From: Chloroflexota bacterium
Lineage (GTDB): Bacteria; Chloroflexota; Dehalococcoidia; Lucifugimonadales; UBA2985
Length of the DNA: 64,000 bases
Assembly: GCA_028877205.1 (NCBI GenBank)
Contig: JAPPHY010000016.1
Location: forward strand, 143,457-207,456
Direction of reading: 5' to 3'
The stretch's first letter is position 1. The number at the start of each line of letters is the position of its first letter. A program made the position numbers and the translations under genes. Positions 18,256 through 27,599 of the stretch are shown piece after piece. The notes below the pieces were generated by a model. It did no database searches, was not told the DNA's origin, and saw only the letters and a list, made by a program, of their open reading frames with translations.

Positions 18256-18783
18256 CTACACCCTTGGGACACTGTTGGGAAGAACAGCGCCCAACTCTCT
18301 GAGGATCTCGTCAAGCTCGCGTTCAACGAAGCGGTCCGGGGCCTCATGGCTGGACATGGCCTCTACGCGCTGGCGCAGATCGATTATTCGGTTCACAAGT
18401 GAGAGGGCGAACTCCACGCCCGCGAGGTTCATGCCGAGGTTGTTCACCATGTAGCGGATCAGCCTGACCCGCAACACATCCTCGGCGGAGTAGAGGCGGA
18501 GCATGCCAATGCTGCGCGTGGGCGTCACCAGTCCCAGCCGCTCGTACTTGCGCAGCGTCTGTGGGTGCACGTTAAGGATGCGTGACGCAACACTGATGAC
18601 GTAGACGCCGCCCAGTGGGCTGGGGACGCCGGTAGACCCCGGCTGCTGCGCGGTAGATTCTCTCTGCAGCTCCGCGCGCGTGCCTCCGCTATCGGGGGCG
18701 AGATGCTCCTCGGGATCCGCGCCAATCTCCTGGGTCACGATTCGGATCCTGTGAGTCGTGCGTCTCTGTTCAGGCCGCTGCAT
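18256..18783 (-). CDS. hspR: HspR-like MerR-family heat-shock repressor, N-terminally extended
   Basis: A 175-residue MerR-family protein. The DNA-binding domain is at about residues 60-130: YVISVASRILNVHPQTLRKY, then EDVLRVRLIRYMVNNLGMNLAGVEFAL, typical of HspR. A coiled-coil tail follows. The first 58 residues are an unusual polar extension (many Gln, Arg, Glu, Ser) absent from the second HspR at 32513-32851. The ATG at 18783 has GGAG six bases ahead. First gene of hspR-grpE-dnaK; HspR typically needs DnaK as co-repressor, giving feedback control. Its operator is predicted at 18893-18913. Confidence 0.9.
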   Translation of the reverse strand: MQRPEQRRTTHRIRIVTQEIGADPEEHLAPDSGGTRAELQRESTAQQPGSTGVPSPLGGVYVISVASRILNVHPQTLRKYERLGLVTPTRSIGMLRLYSAEDVLRVRLIRYMVNNLGMNLAGVEFALSLVNRIIDLRQRVEAMSSHEAPDRFVERELDEILRELGAVLPNSVPRV

Positions 18784-18883
18784 TCCACTCCTTGCTCTCT
18801 GGACCTATAGGTAACGTTGAGAATTGCCGGAGAAAGGGAATTGGGGTTGGGGGCTGCGGCGCTTGCCGTGCCGCCGTAGTTGA

Positions 18884-18912
18884 AGTATAGGACTTGATAC
18901 GCGGCGTGTCAA
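18884..18912 (-). promoter_or_regulatory. Promoter of hspR-grpE-dnaK
   Basis: On the minus strand TTGACA (18907-18912) and TATACT (18884-18889) are separated by exactly 17 bases, a consensus housekeeping-type promoter. The -35 lies inside the HAIR-like repeat, so HspR binding would block it. Confidence 0.85.
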
Positions 18913-18913
18913 G
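18893..18913. promoter_or_regulatory. HAIR-like HspR operator
   Basis: CTTGA (18893-18897) and TCAAG (18909-18913) are inverted with 11 bases between, matching the core spacing of the HspR-associated inverted repeat (CTTGAGT-N7-ACTCAAG). With the flanking A and T the arms are six bases long. It overlaps the -35 elements of two divergent promoters. Confidence 0.8.
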
Positions 18914-18922
18914 TATTATAAT
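18894..18922 (+). promoter_or_regulatory. Divergent promoter of the mini zinc-ribbon gene
   Basis: On the plus strand TTGATA (18894-18899) and TATAAT (18917-18922) are separated by 17 bases. This promoter faces away from the hspR promoter and shares the same HAIR-like operator. The next plus-strand gene starts at 19040. Confidence 0.75.
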
Positions 18923-19039
18923 GTCCTAGAAGGCAAAAAGACGCACGGCATACGGTGCATGGGCCGCGTGAATCCAAATGGCGAAATCGTGCATCTAATG
19001 TGGTGTTGAGTGCATGAAATCTCAAAGAGGGGGTGGACC

Positions 19040-19216
19040 GTGTTGGAACTGAAGGGTTGCCCTCGATGCCGAGGGGATGTCTACTACGACAGCGACTACT
19101 ACGGAGTGTACAAGCAGTGCATCCAGTGTGGCTATCTGGAGGACGTCGACACTTCCCGTGAACAGGCTGCGGTGGCAGTGGCGGTGGCGGCGAAGCCCGG
19201 CAGGAAGGCTGCCTGA
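19040..19216 (+). CDS. Mini zinc-ribbon protein under a HAIR-linked promoter
   Basis: A 58-residue protein with two CxxC pairs (LKGCPRCRGDV and CIQCGYLEDV) and a basic C-terminus (AAKPGRKAA). It is paralogous to the protein at 14278-14487. The start is GTG 19040 or the adjacent TTG 19043; AGAGGGGG lies seven to ten bases ahead. Its only visible promoter shares the HspR-type operator with the dnaK operon, so it is probably induced by heat or unfolded protein. It should bind one zinc; function unknown. It is followed by two hairpins. Confidence 0.78.
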   Translation: MLELKGCPRCRGDVYYDSDYYGVYKQCIQCGYLEDVDTSREQAAVAVAVAAKPGRKAA

Positions 19217-19227
19217 ACAGCCTTCCT
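19202..19227. terminator. Hairpin overlapping the zinc-ribbon stop codon
   Basis: AGGAAGGCTG (19202-19211) pairs with CAGCCTTCCT (19218-19227) across a six-base loop that contains the stop codon TGA (19214-19216). It lies between convergent genes and has no T-run directly after it. Confidence 0.6.
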
Positions 19228-19231
19228 GGAC

Positions 19232-20089
19232 TCAGCCGGGGGCGTTGGCAGCCTGCGCCCCCGGCTTCTTCTTTAATGCCGCATTTAGGTTGCCGGAAAC
19301 GAATCCCCCCAGGTCCAGGGCTGCATAGAGATAGCCCAAGCCTCGAAGATCGGCTACCAGCTTCTCCCTAACGCCCGGCTCCAGGAGCAGCGCCATGTCC
19401 TCCTGGTCAACCTCGATGCGCGCAATTGTGTCGTGGTGGCGGACCCGGAACTGACGCAGTCCCAAGTCGCGGAGAAGCGCCTCCGCCTTCGCTATGCGAC
19501 CCAGCACCTCCACGGAAACCGGCGTGCCGAATGGAATCCGCGAAGAGAGACAGGGCTGAGCGGGCTTGTCCCACGTCGACAGCCCCCGCAGCCGCGATAG
19601 CTCCCGGACGTCCGCTTTGGTAAGCTTAGCCTCCACAAGGGGGTTGCGAATCCCGCTCTCCTCGCCGGCCTTGAGGCCGGGGCGGAAGTCGCCGAGGTCG
19701 TCGAGGTTGGTGCCGCTGGACACCCAGGCCAGCCCCTCGGCCTCAGCGATGGGCTGCAGCCGTGAGTAGAGCTCCACCTTGCAGAAATAGCAGCGTCGGG
19801 CGTCGTTCGCAATGTACCGCGGATCCTCAAGCTCGAGGGTGTTTATCACACGATGGCGCAATCCGAGCGACCGCGCCAGCTCCACGGCCTCCTCAAGCTC
19901 CGACGGCGCCATGCTGGGCGAGGAGGCGGTCACCGCCAGGAAGCGTTCCCCAAGGACGTCACTTGCCGTGGCAGCCAGGAAGGCGCTGTCCACGCCCCCT
20001 GAGTAGGCCACCACCGTCGAGCCCATCTCCCTAAGGATGGCCTCCAGACGGGCCCGCTTCACCCGCAGCTCCTGTTGCTCTTTGACCAT
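19232..20089 (-). CDS. larE: ATP-dependent sacrificial sulfur transferase LarE
   Basis: PP-loop enzyme that adenylylates the pyridinium dicarboxylate precursor and donates sulfur to form the nickel-pincer cofactor. The 285-residue protein has the PP-loop motif AYSGGVDSAFLA (about 28-39), RRCYFCKVELYSR with Cys100 and Cys103, SSGTNLDDLGDFRPG, and KPAQPCLSSRIPFG with Cys180 at the place of the sacrificial cysteine. Whether the extra CxxC marks the iron-sulfur class of LarE cannot be settled by eye. It lies 71 bases after radA on the same strand; larC is at 8737-9927. Confidence 0.92.
   Translation of the reverse strand: MVKEQQELRVKRARLEAILREMGSTVVAYSGGVDSAFLAATASDVLGERFLAVTASSPSMAPSELEEAVELARSLGLRHRVINTLELEDPRYIANDARRCYFCKVELYSRLQPIAEAEGLAWVSSGTNLDDLGDFRPGLKAGEESGIRNPLVEAKLTKADVRELSRLRGLSTWDKPAQPCLSSRIPFGTPVSVEVLGRIAKAEALLRDLGLRQFRVRHHDTIARIEVDQEDMALLLEPGVREKLVADLRGLGYLYAALDLGGFVSGNLNAALKKKPGAQAANAPG
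19235..19274 (+). terminator. Intrinsic terminator inside the larE 3' end
   Basis: GCCGGGGGCG (19235-19244) pairs with CGCCCCCGGC (19256-19265), followed by TTCTTCTTT. It is a canonical rho-independent terminator for the plus-strand zinc-ribbon gene, encoded within the last codons of the convergent larE. Confidence 0.75.
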
Positions 20090-20160
20090 GCAGCCTCACC
20101 CTCGCCGCCGGTCTCAGCCGGCCGCGCATTCAGCATAGACGCTGCGGCCTCTGCGCGCAA

Positions 20161-21549
20161 CTATCCGCCCACGTGCCGCTGCGGAAGCGCGAGGGCCAAC
20201 GCCTCTCCTACCGAGCCTGCGCCCAGCAGTCTAACGCCTGCGGGCGGCTCCACGCTCTCGAATGCTGAGCGCGGCCCGATACAGGACTCGAAGCCCATGC
20301 GGCCGAGCTCTGCCAGGCGGCGTGAGACCTGCGACGAGCTCCTGAGCTCGCCGCCGAGGCCAATTTCTCCCAGGGCGGAAAACGCGTCCGGTAGGGGCGT
20401 GTTTCGCAGGCTGGAGGCCAGCGCCAGCGCCATGCCGAGGTCAACCGCCGGCTCAGAGGCGCGAAAGCCGCCGGCCACGTTGACGATGATGTCCTGCCCG
20501 CCAAGGTTCACCCCTGCGCGCTTGACCAGCACCGCGATGATCATGAGCAGCCGACCCATGTCCACGCCGTTGGCCACGCGCCGTGGAGCGGGAAGCGCCG
20601 ATGGGGTGGCCAGCGCCTGGATCTCTACCAGCATCGGCCGTGTGCCCTCCATGACAGGCGCCACAACGGATCCGACTGCGTTGGCCTGGCGCGATGAGAG
20701 CGCAGCCTCGGACGGGTTGGGCACCTCTCGGAGACCGGCGTCGCCCATCTCGAACACGCCCACTTCGTCGGTGGCGCCAAAGCGGTTCTTCTCGCTTCGC
20801 AGCGTCCTGTAGGAGCCAAGGCTGCCGCCCTCCAGGTAGAGCACCGCGTCGACCATATGCTCCAGTGTGCGCGGGCCCGCCAGGTTGCCGTCCTTGGTGA
20901 CGTGGCCCGTGACCATGATGGACGCTCCGCAGGTCTTGGCCTTGCGCAGGAGAGCCAGCCCGCACTCCCTCACCTGGCCGATGCTGCCTGCGCCGGCCGG
21001 CTGGTCGGAGAACGCCACGGACTGAATGGAGTCGACGACGACAAGGGTGGGGGAGAGGCGGTCAAGCTGGTGGAGCACGGCGGCCATGTCGGTCTCCGCG
21101 AGCACGTGGAGGCCTTTCCCGGATAGGCCGAGCCGGTCGGCTCGCAGCTTGATCTGCTGCGACGACTCCTCACCGGAGACGTATAGCGCCGGGCCTGTGC
21201 GCTCGGCGAGGGCGGCCGCCATCTGCAGGAGGAGCGTGGACTTGCCGACGCCAGGGTCTCCACCGACCAGCACCAGCGAGCCGGGCACGAGGCCACCGCC
21301 CAGCACGCGATTGGCCTCCTCCATGTGAAGCGGCAGGCGAGGAAAGTCCTCCAGCGCCACCTCGGAAAGCTCATGAGGCTCCGACGCCTGCGCGGATGCC
21401 AGCCATGAGCCTGCGCCTCTGGATGCAGGTCGAGGAGCCTCTACTAGCGTGTTCCACTCTCCGCATGATGGGCAGCGACCCTCCCATCGAAGGGCCTCCG
21501 CGCCGCAGTCGCGGCAGAAGAATGTGCTGCGGGTCTGCTCTCTGGTCAT
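20161..21549 (-). CDS. radA: DNA repair protein RadA
   Basis: RecA-like branch-migration ATPase of recombinational repair. The 462-residue protein has the N-terminal zinc ribbon (FFCRDCGAEALRWEGRCPSC), Walker A GGDPGVGKSTLLLQ, the RadA-specific KNRFGATDEVGVFEM, and a C-terminal Lon-like domain (GQDIIVNVAGGFRASEPAVD). It lies 125 bases downstream of clpC on the same strand, the clpC-radA order seen in many bacteria. The ATG start matches the family. Confidence 0.96.
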   Translation of the reverse strand: MTREQTRSTFFCRDCGAEALRWEGRCPSCGEWNTLVEAPRPASRGAGSWLASAQASEPHELSEVALEDFPRLPLHMEEANRVLGGGLVPGSLVLVGGDPGVGKSTLLLQMAAALAERTGPALYVSGEESSQQIKLRADRLGLSGKGLHVLAETDMAAVLHQLDRLSPTLVVVDSIQSVAFSDQPAGAGSIGQVRECGLALLRKAKTCGASIMVTGHVTKDGNLAGPRTLEHMVDAVLYLEGGSLGSYRTLRSEKNRFGATDEVGVFEMGDAGLREVPNPSEAALSSRQANAVGSVVAPVMEGTRPMLVEIQALATPSALPAPRRVANGVDMGRLLMIIAVLVKRAGVNLGGQDIIVNVAGGFRASEPAVDLGMALALASSLRNTPLPDAFSALGEIGLGGELRSSSQVSRRLAELGRMGFESCIGPRSAFESVEPPAGVRLLGAGSVGEALALALPQRHVGG

Positions 21550-21674
21550 GTTGAGGCGTGCAGATACGCGGAGTAAGGAGACCTGTATATCACGCGAAGA
21601 TGAGACAACTCACCCGTTGGCAGCCGGCCGAGGCGTGCGCTTCACGCGAATGATCGAGGAACGGGCCGCCCGAG

Positions 21675-24134
<2,460 letters not shown>

Positions 24135-24152
24135 TGCTCTCTCCTACGTGCG

Positions 24153-25292
24153 CTATCTTTCAGGCGAGGCAAAATCCTCTGGCCAGGATATGCCCTCGGC
24201 CTGCTTAAGGCTGAGCGCCAAGCGCTTCCGCTCGGGCTCAATCTTCAAGATCCTCAGGGTAAGCTGGTCTCCCTCTCTGACCACCTCCCTGGGGTGGCTC
24301 ACTGTGTTGTAGCTGAGCTCGGAAATGTGAATCAGGCCTTCAACAGACCCTTCCAGGCGAGCGAAGGCGCCGAAGTTGGTGAGCTTTGTGACCGTTGCGT
24401 CCACCAGTTGGTCCACGTAGTAGCGCTCAGGAACCGAGTCCCACGGCTCAGGCGCCAGCCTCTTGAGGCTGAGCGCGATCCGCTTTGTCTCCAGGTCCAC
24501 CTTCAGGACGTACACGTCCACCTCGTCGCCAACGTTGACCACATCCTCAGTGGAGCGCACCGGCTCCCACGACAGCTCTGAAATGTGGATGAGGCCGTCG
24601 GCGCCGCCCAGGTCGACGAACGCGCCGAAGTCGCTGACGCCGCTCACGCGTCCCCTTCGAGTCTCGCCGGGCTCCAGGTCATTCAGGAGCTGCTCCTTGC
24701 GGGACTGGCGGTACTCCTGGATGGCGACCTTCTCGGAGAAGACGGCTCTGCGCCTGCCGCGGTCGACCTCGATGACCTTGAGCTGAACGCTCTCGCCGAC
24801 GCGGCCCTCGTCGCCGTTGTCACCGGCGCTTCTGGGCGCCCAGGCCAGGTGAGACGTGGGCACGAACCCCCTGAGGCCTGCGACGTCAACCAGGGCGCCG
24901 CCGCGGTTGAAGCCGGTGATCGTTCCTGTCACAGGCTCGCCGCTGTCCAGCTTGCCGGCCACGTCCAGCCAGCTCATCTCTTCCCTTGCCCTGTCCACGG
25001 AGAGGATGGCGGCGCCGTCCTCTCGCTCCGCTTCCATCACGCTGGTGAGGATCTCGTCACCAACCTTCAGGGAGGCAACGTCCTCCTCCGAGAGGGAGCG
25101 CATCTCCTTGGACGGCACGATGCCCTCCGACTTGTTGCCAATGCCCACGAGAATGCTGTCGCGGTCGATGCTCATGATTACGCCCTGAACGAGGTCGCCG
25201 CTGCGGATGGCCCGCATCTGTTCCGACTCGCGGAGCAGCGACTCCATGTTCTCGACGGTGGGGGCGGAATCTGTGGTGGTCACTTCAGTCAT
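24153..25292 (-). CDS. rpsA: 30S ribosomal protein S1
   Basis: mRNA-binding ribosomal protein. The 379-residue protein has four S1 (OB-fold) repeats at about residues 30-100, 115-185, 200-270 and 285-360; the last two carry GRVSGVSDFGAFVDLGG--DGLIHISE and TKLTNFGAFARLEG--EGLIHISE. Six repeats are usual in Proteobacteria; four is common in other phyla. AGGAA precedes the ATG. It heads the rpsA-clpC-(radA-larE) direction and has a good promoter at 25340-25368. Confidence 0.94.
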   Translation of the reverse strand: MTEVTTTDSAPTVENMESLLRESEQMRAIRSGDLVQGVIMSIDRDSILVGIGNKSEGIVPSKEMRSLSEEDVASLKVGDEILTSVMEAEREDGAAILSVDRAREEMSWLDVAGKLDSGEPVTGTITGFNRGGALVDVAGLRGFVPTSHLAWAPRSAGDNGDEGRVGESVQLKVIEVDRGRRRAVFSEKVAIQEYRQSRKEQLLNDLEPGETRRGRVSGVSDFGAFVDLGGADGLIHISELSWEPVRSTEDVVNVGDEVDVYVLKVDLETKRIALSLKRLAPEPWDSVPERYYVDQLVDATVTKLTNFGAFARLEGSVEGLIHISELSYNTVSHPREVVREGDQLTLRILKIEPERKRLALSLKQAEGISWPEDFASPER

Positions 25293-25309
25293 TTCCTGCT
25301 TGGACGCGG

Positions 25310-25325
25310 GGGAGAGGTCTCTCCC
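25310..25325. promoter_or_regulatory. Inverted repeat in the rpsA leader
   Basis: GGGAGAG-GT-CTCTCCC is a perfect seven-base-pair inverted repeat in the short rpsA 5' leader, about 18 bases upstream of the ATG. It could be a leader hairpin or an operator; autoregulation by S1 is only a possibility. Confidence 0.5.
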
Positions 25326-25339
25326 TGCACATGCTTAGG

Positions 25340-25368
25340 ATTATATGCGCCATCCATATGAGTGTAAA
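25340..25368 (-). promoter_or_regulatory. Promoter of rpsA-clpC
   Basis: Minus-strand TTTACA (25363-25368) and TATAAT (25340-25345) with a 17-base spacer. The predicted transcript start is near 25333, giving a leader of about 40 bases. Confidence 0.75.
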
Positions 25369-25543
25369 GTAGCCCCGGCCTGCCGCCCGCCCTGGGCTCG
25401 CCTTTCCAAGTGCCGTGCCGCGGGCGTGGCGGCACTCGATGAGGCGTGTGGTTGTTGGAGAAGGGCGGCCATCGGCTTGTGCGGGCCGGCGGGCCAATCT
25501 GTAATATATGTGGCGACCCGCCGGAGCAATTGTGACCAATGCC

Positions 25544-25658
25544 CCTGGCAGTGACCTATTTTTCCACCCAGTTGCCCAGGCAGTATCGTCGGCGCTGGGG
25601 TGTTTCACTTCCGTGTTCGAGATGGGTACGGGTGGTTCCACCCCGCTAGGACCACCAG
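25544..25658 (-). rRNA. rrf: 5S ribosomal RNA, stand-alone
   Basis: The minus strand carries a complete 5S rRNA of about 115 nucleotides. It begins CTGGTGGTCC and ends CACTGCCAGG, whose ends pair to form helix I. The conserved interior ACCCGTACCCATCTCGAACA and GGAAGTGAAAC are exact 5S landmarks, as is CAACTGGGTGGAA near the 3' end. No 23S or 16S sequence lies on either side: upstream is a signal-peptidase-like gene and downstream is the rpsA promoter region. A good promoter ends a few bases before the 5' end, so it is an independent transcription unit. Confidence 0.95.
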
Positions 25659-25669
25659 AGACAGTACTA

Positions 25670-25698
25670 ATGATAGAGCGTCAGGCGCAAGAATGCAA
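25670..25698 (-). promoter_or_regulatory. Promoter of the stand-alone 5S rRNA
   Basis: Minus-strand TTGCAT (25693-25698), 17-base spacer, TATCAT (25670-25675). Transcription is predicted near 25663, five bases before the mature 5S 5' end. Confidence 0.65.
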
Positions 25699-25830
25699 GA
25701 GGCTGTGTTGCCTAACTGCGCGAGCGGAGATGGAGCGGCGGGCGCTCTAGCCAGACGCGTAGCGGCCTAGGGAGCGGGTGATCTCTTGGGTGCCGGGGCT
25801 GCGCCGGCAGGATGGAGCCCTTCTCAGGGG

Positions 25831-25950
25831 CTAGTAGTCAAAGCGGTAGACATACCAAGTCCGACTCTCAGGGTCCGCGCCGCCGGCGCCGGGACCTATG
25901 TACACGCCGATCGCCACCTCCAGCGGCTGCACCGCGTGTGACGATTCCGT
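25831..25950 (-). pseudogene. Short open tail without a start, possible gene remnant
   Basis: In the 317-base stretch between the 5S gene and the next CDS, one minus-strand frame stays open for 39 codons and ends with a protein-like sequence (VGVYIGPGAG-type glycine run, then WYVYRFDY). It follows an in-frame TGA and has no start codon of its own. It may be the detached C-terminus of the signal-peptidase-like gene just upstream or of another lost gene. Chance cannot be excluded. Confidence 0.25.
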
Positions 25951-25975
25951 TCACAGGCCTCCCTCTGCGCCTGTG

Positions 25976-26695
25976 CTATTGAGCTCCCCCGATCTCATAC
26001 TGGAATACGGTCTCGGCCACCATCTGCTTTCCCGCTGCCGCGCTGAGCGGTTGGGAGAAGTAGAGGCCGACTATCTGCCTCATGTGCTCCTCCGAAATTG
26101 CGTTGAGGTCGATGGGCCGCCGCAAAGCCACTACAAAGTCTATGATATTCGCACGCGGCACCCAGCACGGGTCCGGCAGGCTATTGTTGTCTCCCTTGAG
26201 TTGATATTGATCCTCATCAATGGCGATTATGCGATGCTCGATGAGATCGCCGGACTCCCACCCCGGCAAGTTGATGCAGCTCTCCAGTTCGTCATCTATG
26301 CGATACGTCACTATGTCACCCACGGCAAGCGTAACAGACGTGTCCCGGGCGTCTACCAAGTAGGTGGTGTCCTCACACGACAGGGCAGGGAGCATGCTCC
26401 CTGAGCACGCGTAGTTGGTGGCCTCCAGGAAGCCCGCCTTCTGGTTCAGCTCCGCTTGAGACACGCGCAGAAGGGACGGATAGCGATCGTTAATGTGCAC
26501 GTACACCTCGATCCGGTCGATTGAAGCGCCGGTGGTAGAGGGAGTCATCTGCCCCACCTGAGCGCCCACCGCCGAGAGACGTATGGTGGACGAGTTGAGG
26601 TCTGTTCGAGATTCGGAAGCCTCTGGCGAAGGCAGAGAGATGCTAAAGGCTAGAGCAGCCAGAGTAGCGAGGACTCCCATCACGATCTTCTTCAT
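25976..26695 (-). CDS. Signal-peptidase-like (S26 family) protein
   Basis: A 239-residue protein with an N-terminal hydrophobic anchor (about residues 4-22). From about residue 97 it has S26 features: CSGSMLP with presumed nucleophile Ser100, VGDIVTYRI, IEHRIIAID with His154, and YQLKGDNN. His in place of the usual Lys base and the KGDNN block resemble the S26B (archaeal/SipW-like) type. About 75 residues between the anchor and SGSM are unusual. AGGAGGT stands nine bases before the ATG. No recognisable substrate gene is adjacent. Protease activity is inferred from motifs only; it could be a non-peptidase relative. Confidence 0.65.
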   Translation of the reverse strand: MKKIVMGVLATLAALAFSISLPSPEASESRTDLNSSTIRLSAVGAQVGQMTPSTTGASIDRIEVYVHINDRYPSLLRVSQAELNQKAGFLEATNYACSGSMLPALSCEDTTYLVDARDTSVTLAVGDIVTYRIDDELESCINLPGWESGDLIEHRIIAIDEDQYQLKGDNNSLPDPCWVPRANIIDFVVALRRPIDLNAISEEHMRQIVGLYFSQPLSAAAGKQMVAETVFQYEIGGAQ

Positions 26696-26696
26696 C

Positions 26697-26969
26697 TTAC
26701 CAACCTCCTGTGCGCTGTCGAAGTGAGCCTTTCAAGGGTGCACCAACACAACGCATAGCAAGGAATGGTCTCCTTGCTCCCACGATTGCCCAGATGATGC
26801 TATTGCGTCCGTCGTTCCGGCGCTGCGCTATATGCACTCTGTCGATGTCGTCCACGAAACTCACGGCCTCATGGTATTGGACTCCGCCTCTTGCCAGTCT
26901 GGCAACGATCGACTCTCTTGGAGTCCCTGATTCCAGTTGAGCCGCGACGAATGACGCCAAAAGAGCCAC
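26697..26969 (-). CDS. Hypothetical protein, possibly degraded
   Basis: A 90-residue frame ending two bases before the signal-peptidase-like gene. The first half is a plausible helical domain (MALLASFVAAQLESG, then ESIVARLARGGVQYHEAVSF), of the kind often followed by a membrane helix. The second half (NSIIWAIVGARRPF and onward) starts like a membrane helix but turns basic and low in hydrophobicity, which suggests a frameshift or decay. No family is recognised. If expressed it would share a transcript with 25976-26695. Confidence 0.35.
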   Translation of the reverse strand: MALLASFVAAQLESGTPRESIVARLARGGVQYHEAVSFVDDIDRVHIAQRRNDGRNSIIWAIVGARRPFLAMRCVGAPLKGSLRQRTGGW

Positions 26970-27215
26970 TTGCTCGTCGGTGATTGTGGCTGGCCAGCGC
27001 TTATAGTGCTAACTCCTTCCACTTAAGCCGCGCTAGGCCAAAGCAGCATCAATGCCATCGATCTCAAAACGACTACGATGATAAACAGGTCCTAGAGTAG
27101 CTTGTCTGGTATCTGACCGCATTCCTTCATCAGCTCGTTTGGAGGGTCGGGAACGCGGGGCCGACGATCATGAGGGCGCGAGGAATGCCGCGATACCGGC
27201 CACGATGTTGAGCCG

Positions 27216-27323
27216 TCAGCCCTCTGTGATGACGTAGGTCAGGCCGCACACCGTCGCGGCGGCTGCTAGCCGGAGCAGCTGCACCAGTAATAGCCCTGAC
27301 ACCTGCGCACTCCTCGCCGGCAT
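27216..27323 (-). pseudogene. Remnant of a small membrane protein
   Basis: An ATG-initiated minus-strand frame of 35 codons encodes a hydrophobic peptide (LLLVQLLRLAAAATVCG, LTYVITEG). Past its TGA the same frame continues with membrane-like LNIVAGIAAFLA before another stop. This looks like a small two-helix membrane protein broken by a stop codon. No ribosome binding site is obvious. Confidence 0.3.
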
Positions 27324-27546
27324 AGTATTACAATTGAATGTAACTGTGCCGTTACCCATTAGGGAATTCTGTATGACTTCTTGTAACCGTGCTCGTGGTG
27401 CTTCTGAACCCTACCGATGCCGCTGGCAAACAAGGCCACGAGAGTAGATGCCTTGAGGCCGAGGACCACAGCAGCCCGTTGTAACGCGGGTCCTTCGTCC
27501 TCTCTTTCGGGCAGGCTCAGGCTCTCTATGCAATCACCTGTTCCTT

Positions 27547-27555
27547 TGCTATACT
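27547..27555 (+). promoter_or_regulatory. Extended -10 promoter of purA
   Basis: TGC-TATACT forms an extended -10 about 45 bases before the purA ATG. No clear -35 at the expected place. Confidence 0.6.
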
Positions 27556-27599
27556 CTTTGCGGCCTGCGAGGAAGGCTATCCTCAAGGAAAGTGAAGCT

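Larger units (their letters stand above)
26970..27599. other. Gene-poor stretch upstream of purA
   Basis: About 630 bases with no convincing gene. It holds the purA promoter (27547-27555), a minus-strand fragment encoding a small hydrophobic peptide (27216-27323), and otherwise frames with frequent stops. No repeat or RNA gene was recognised. Confidence 0.5.

Noticed and set aside
25659..25975. Remnant of 23S rRNA or tRNA genes beside the 5S gene
   Set aside because: No conserved 23S 3'-end sequence and no tRNA T-loop pattern can be read on either strand.
26970..27599. Riboswitch or tRNA upstream of purA
   Set aside because: The stretch has no purine-riboswitch core and no tRNA cloverleaf pattern; only a short broken hydrophobic frame and the purA promoter are visible.
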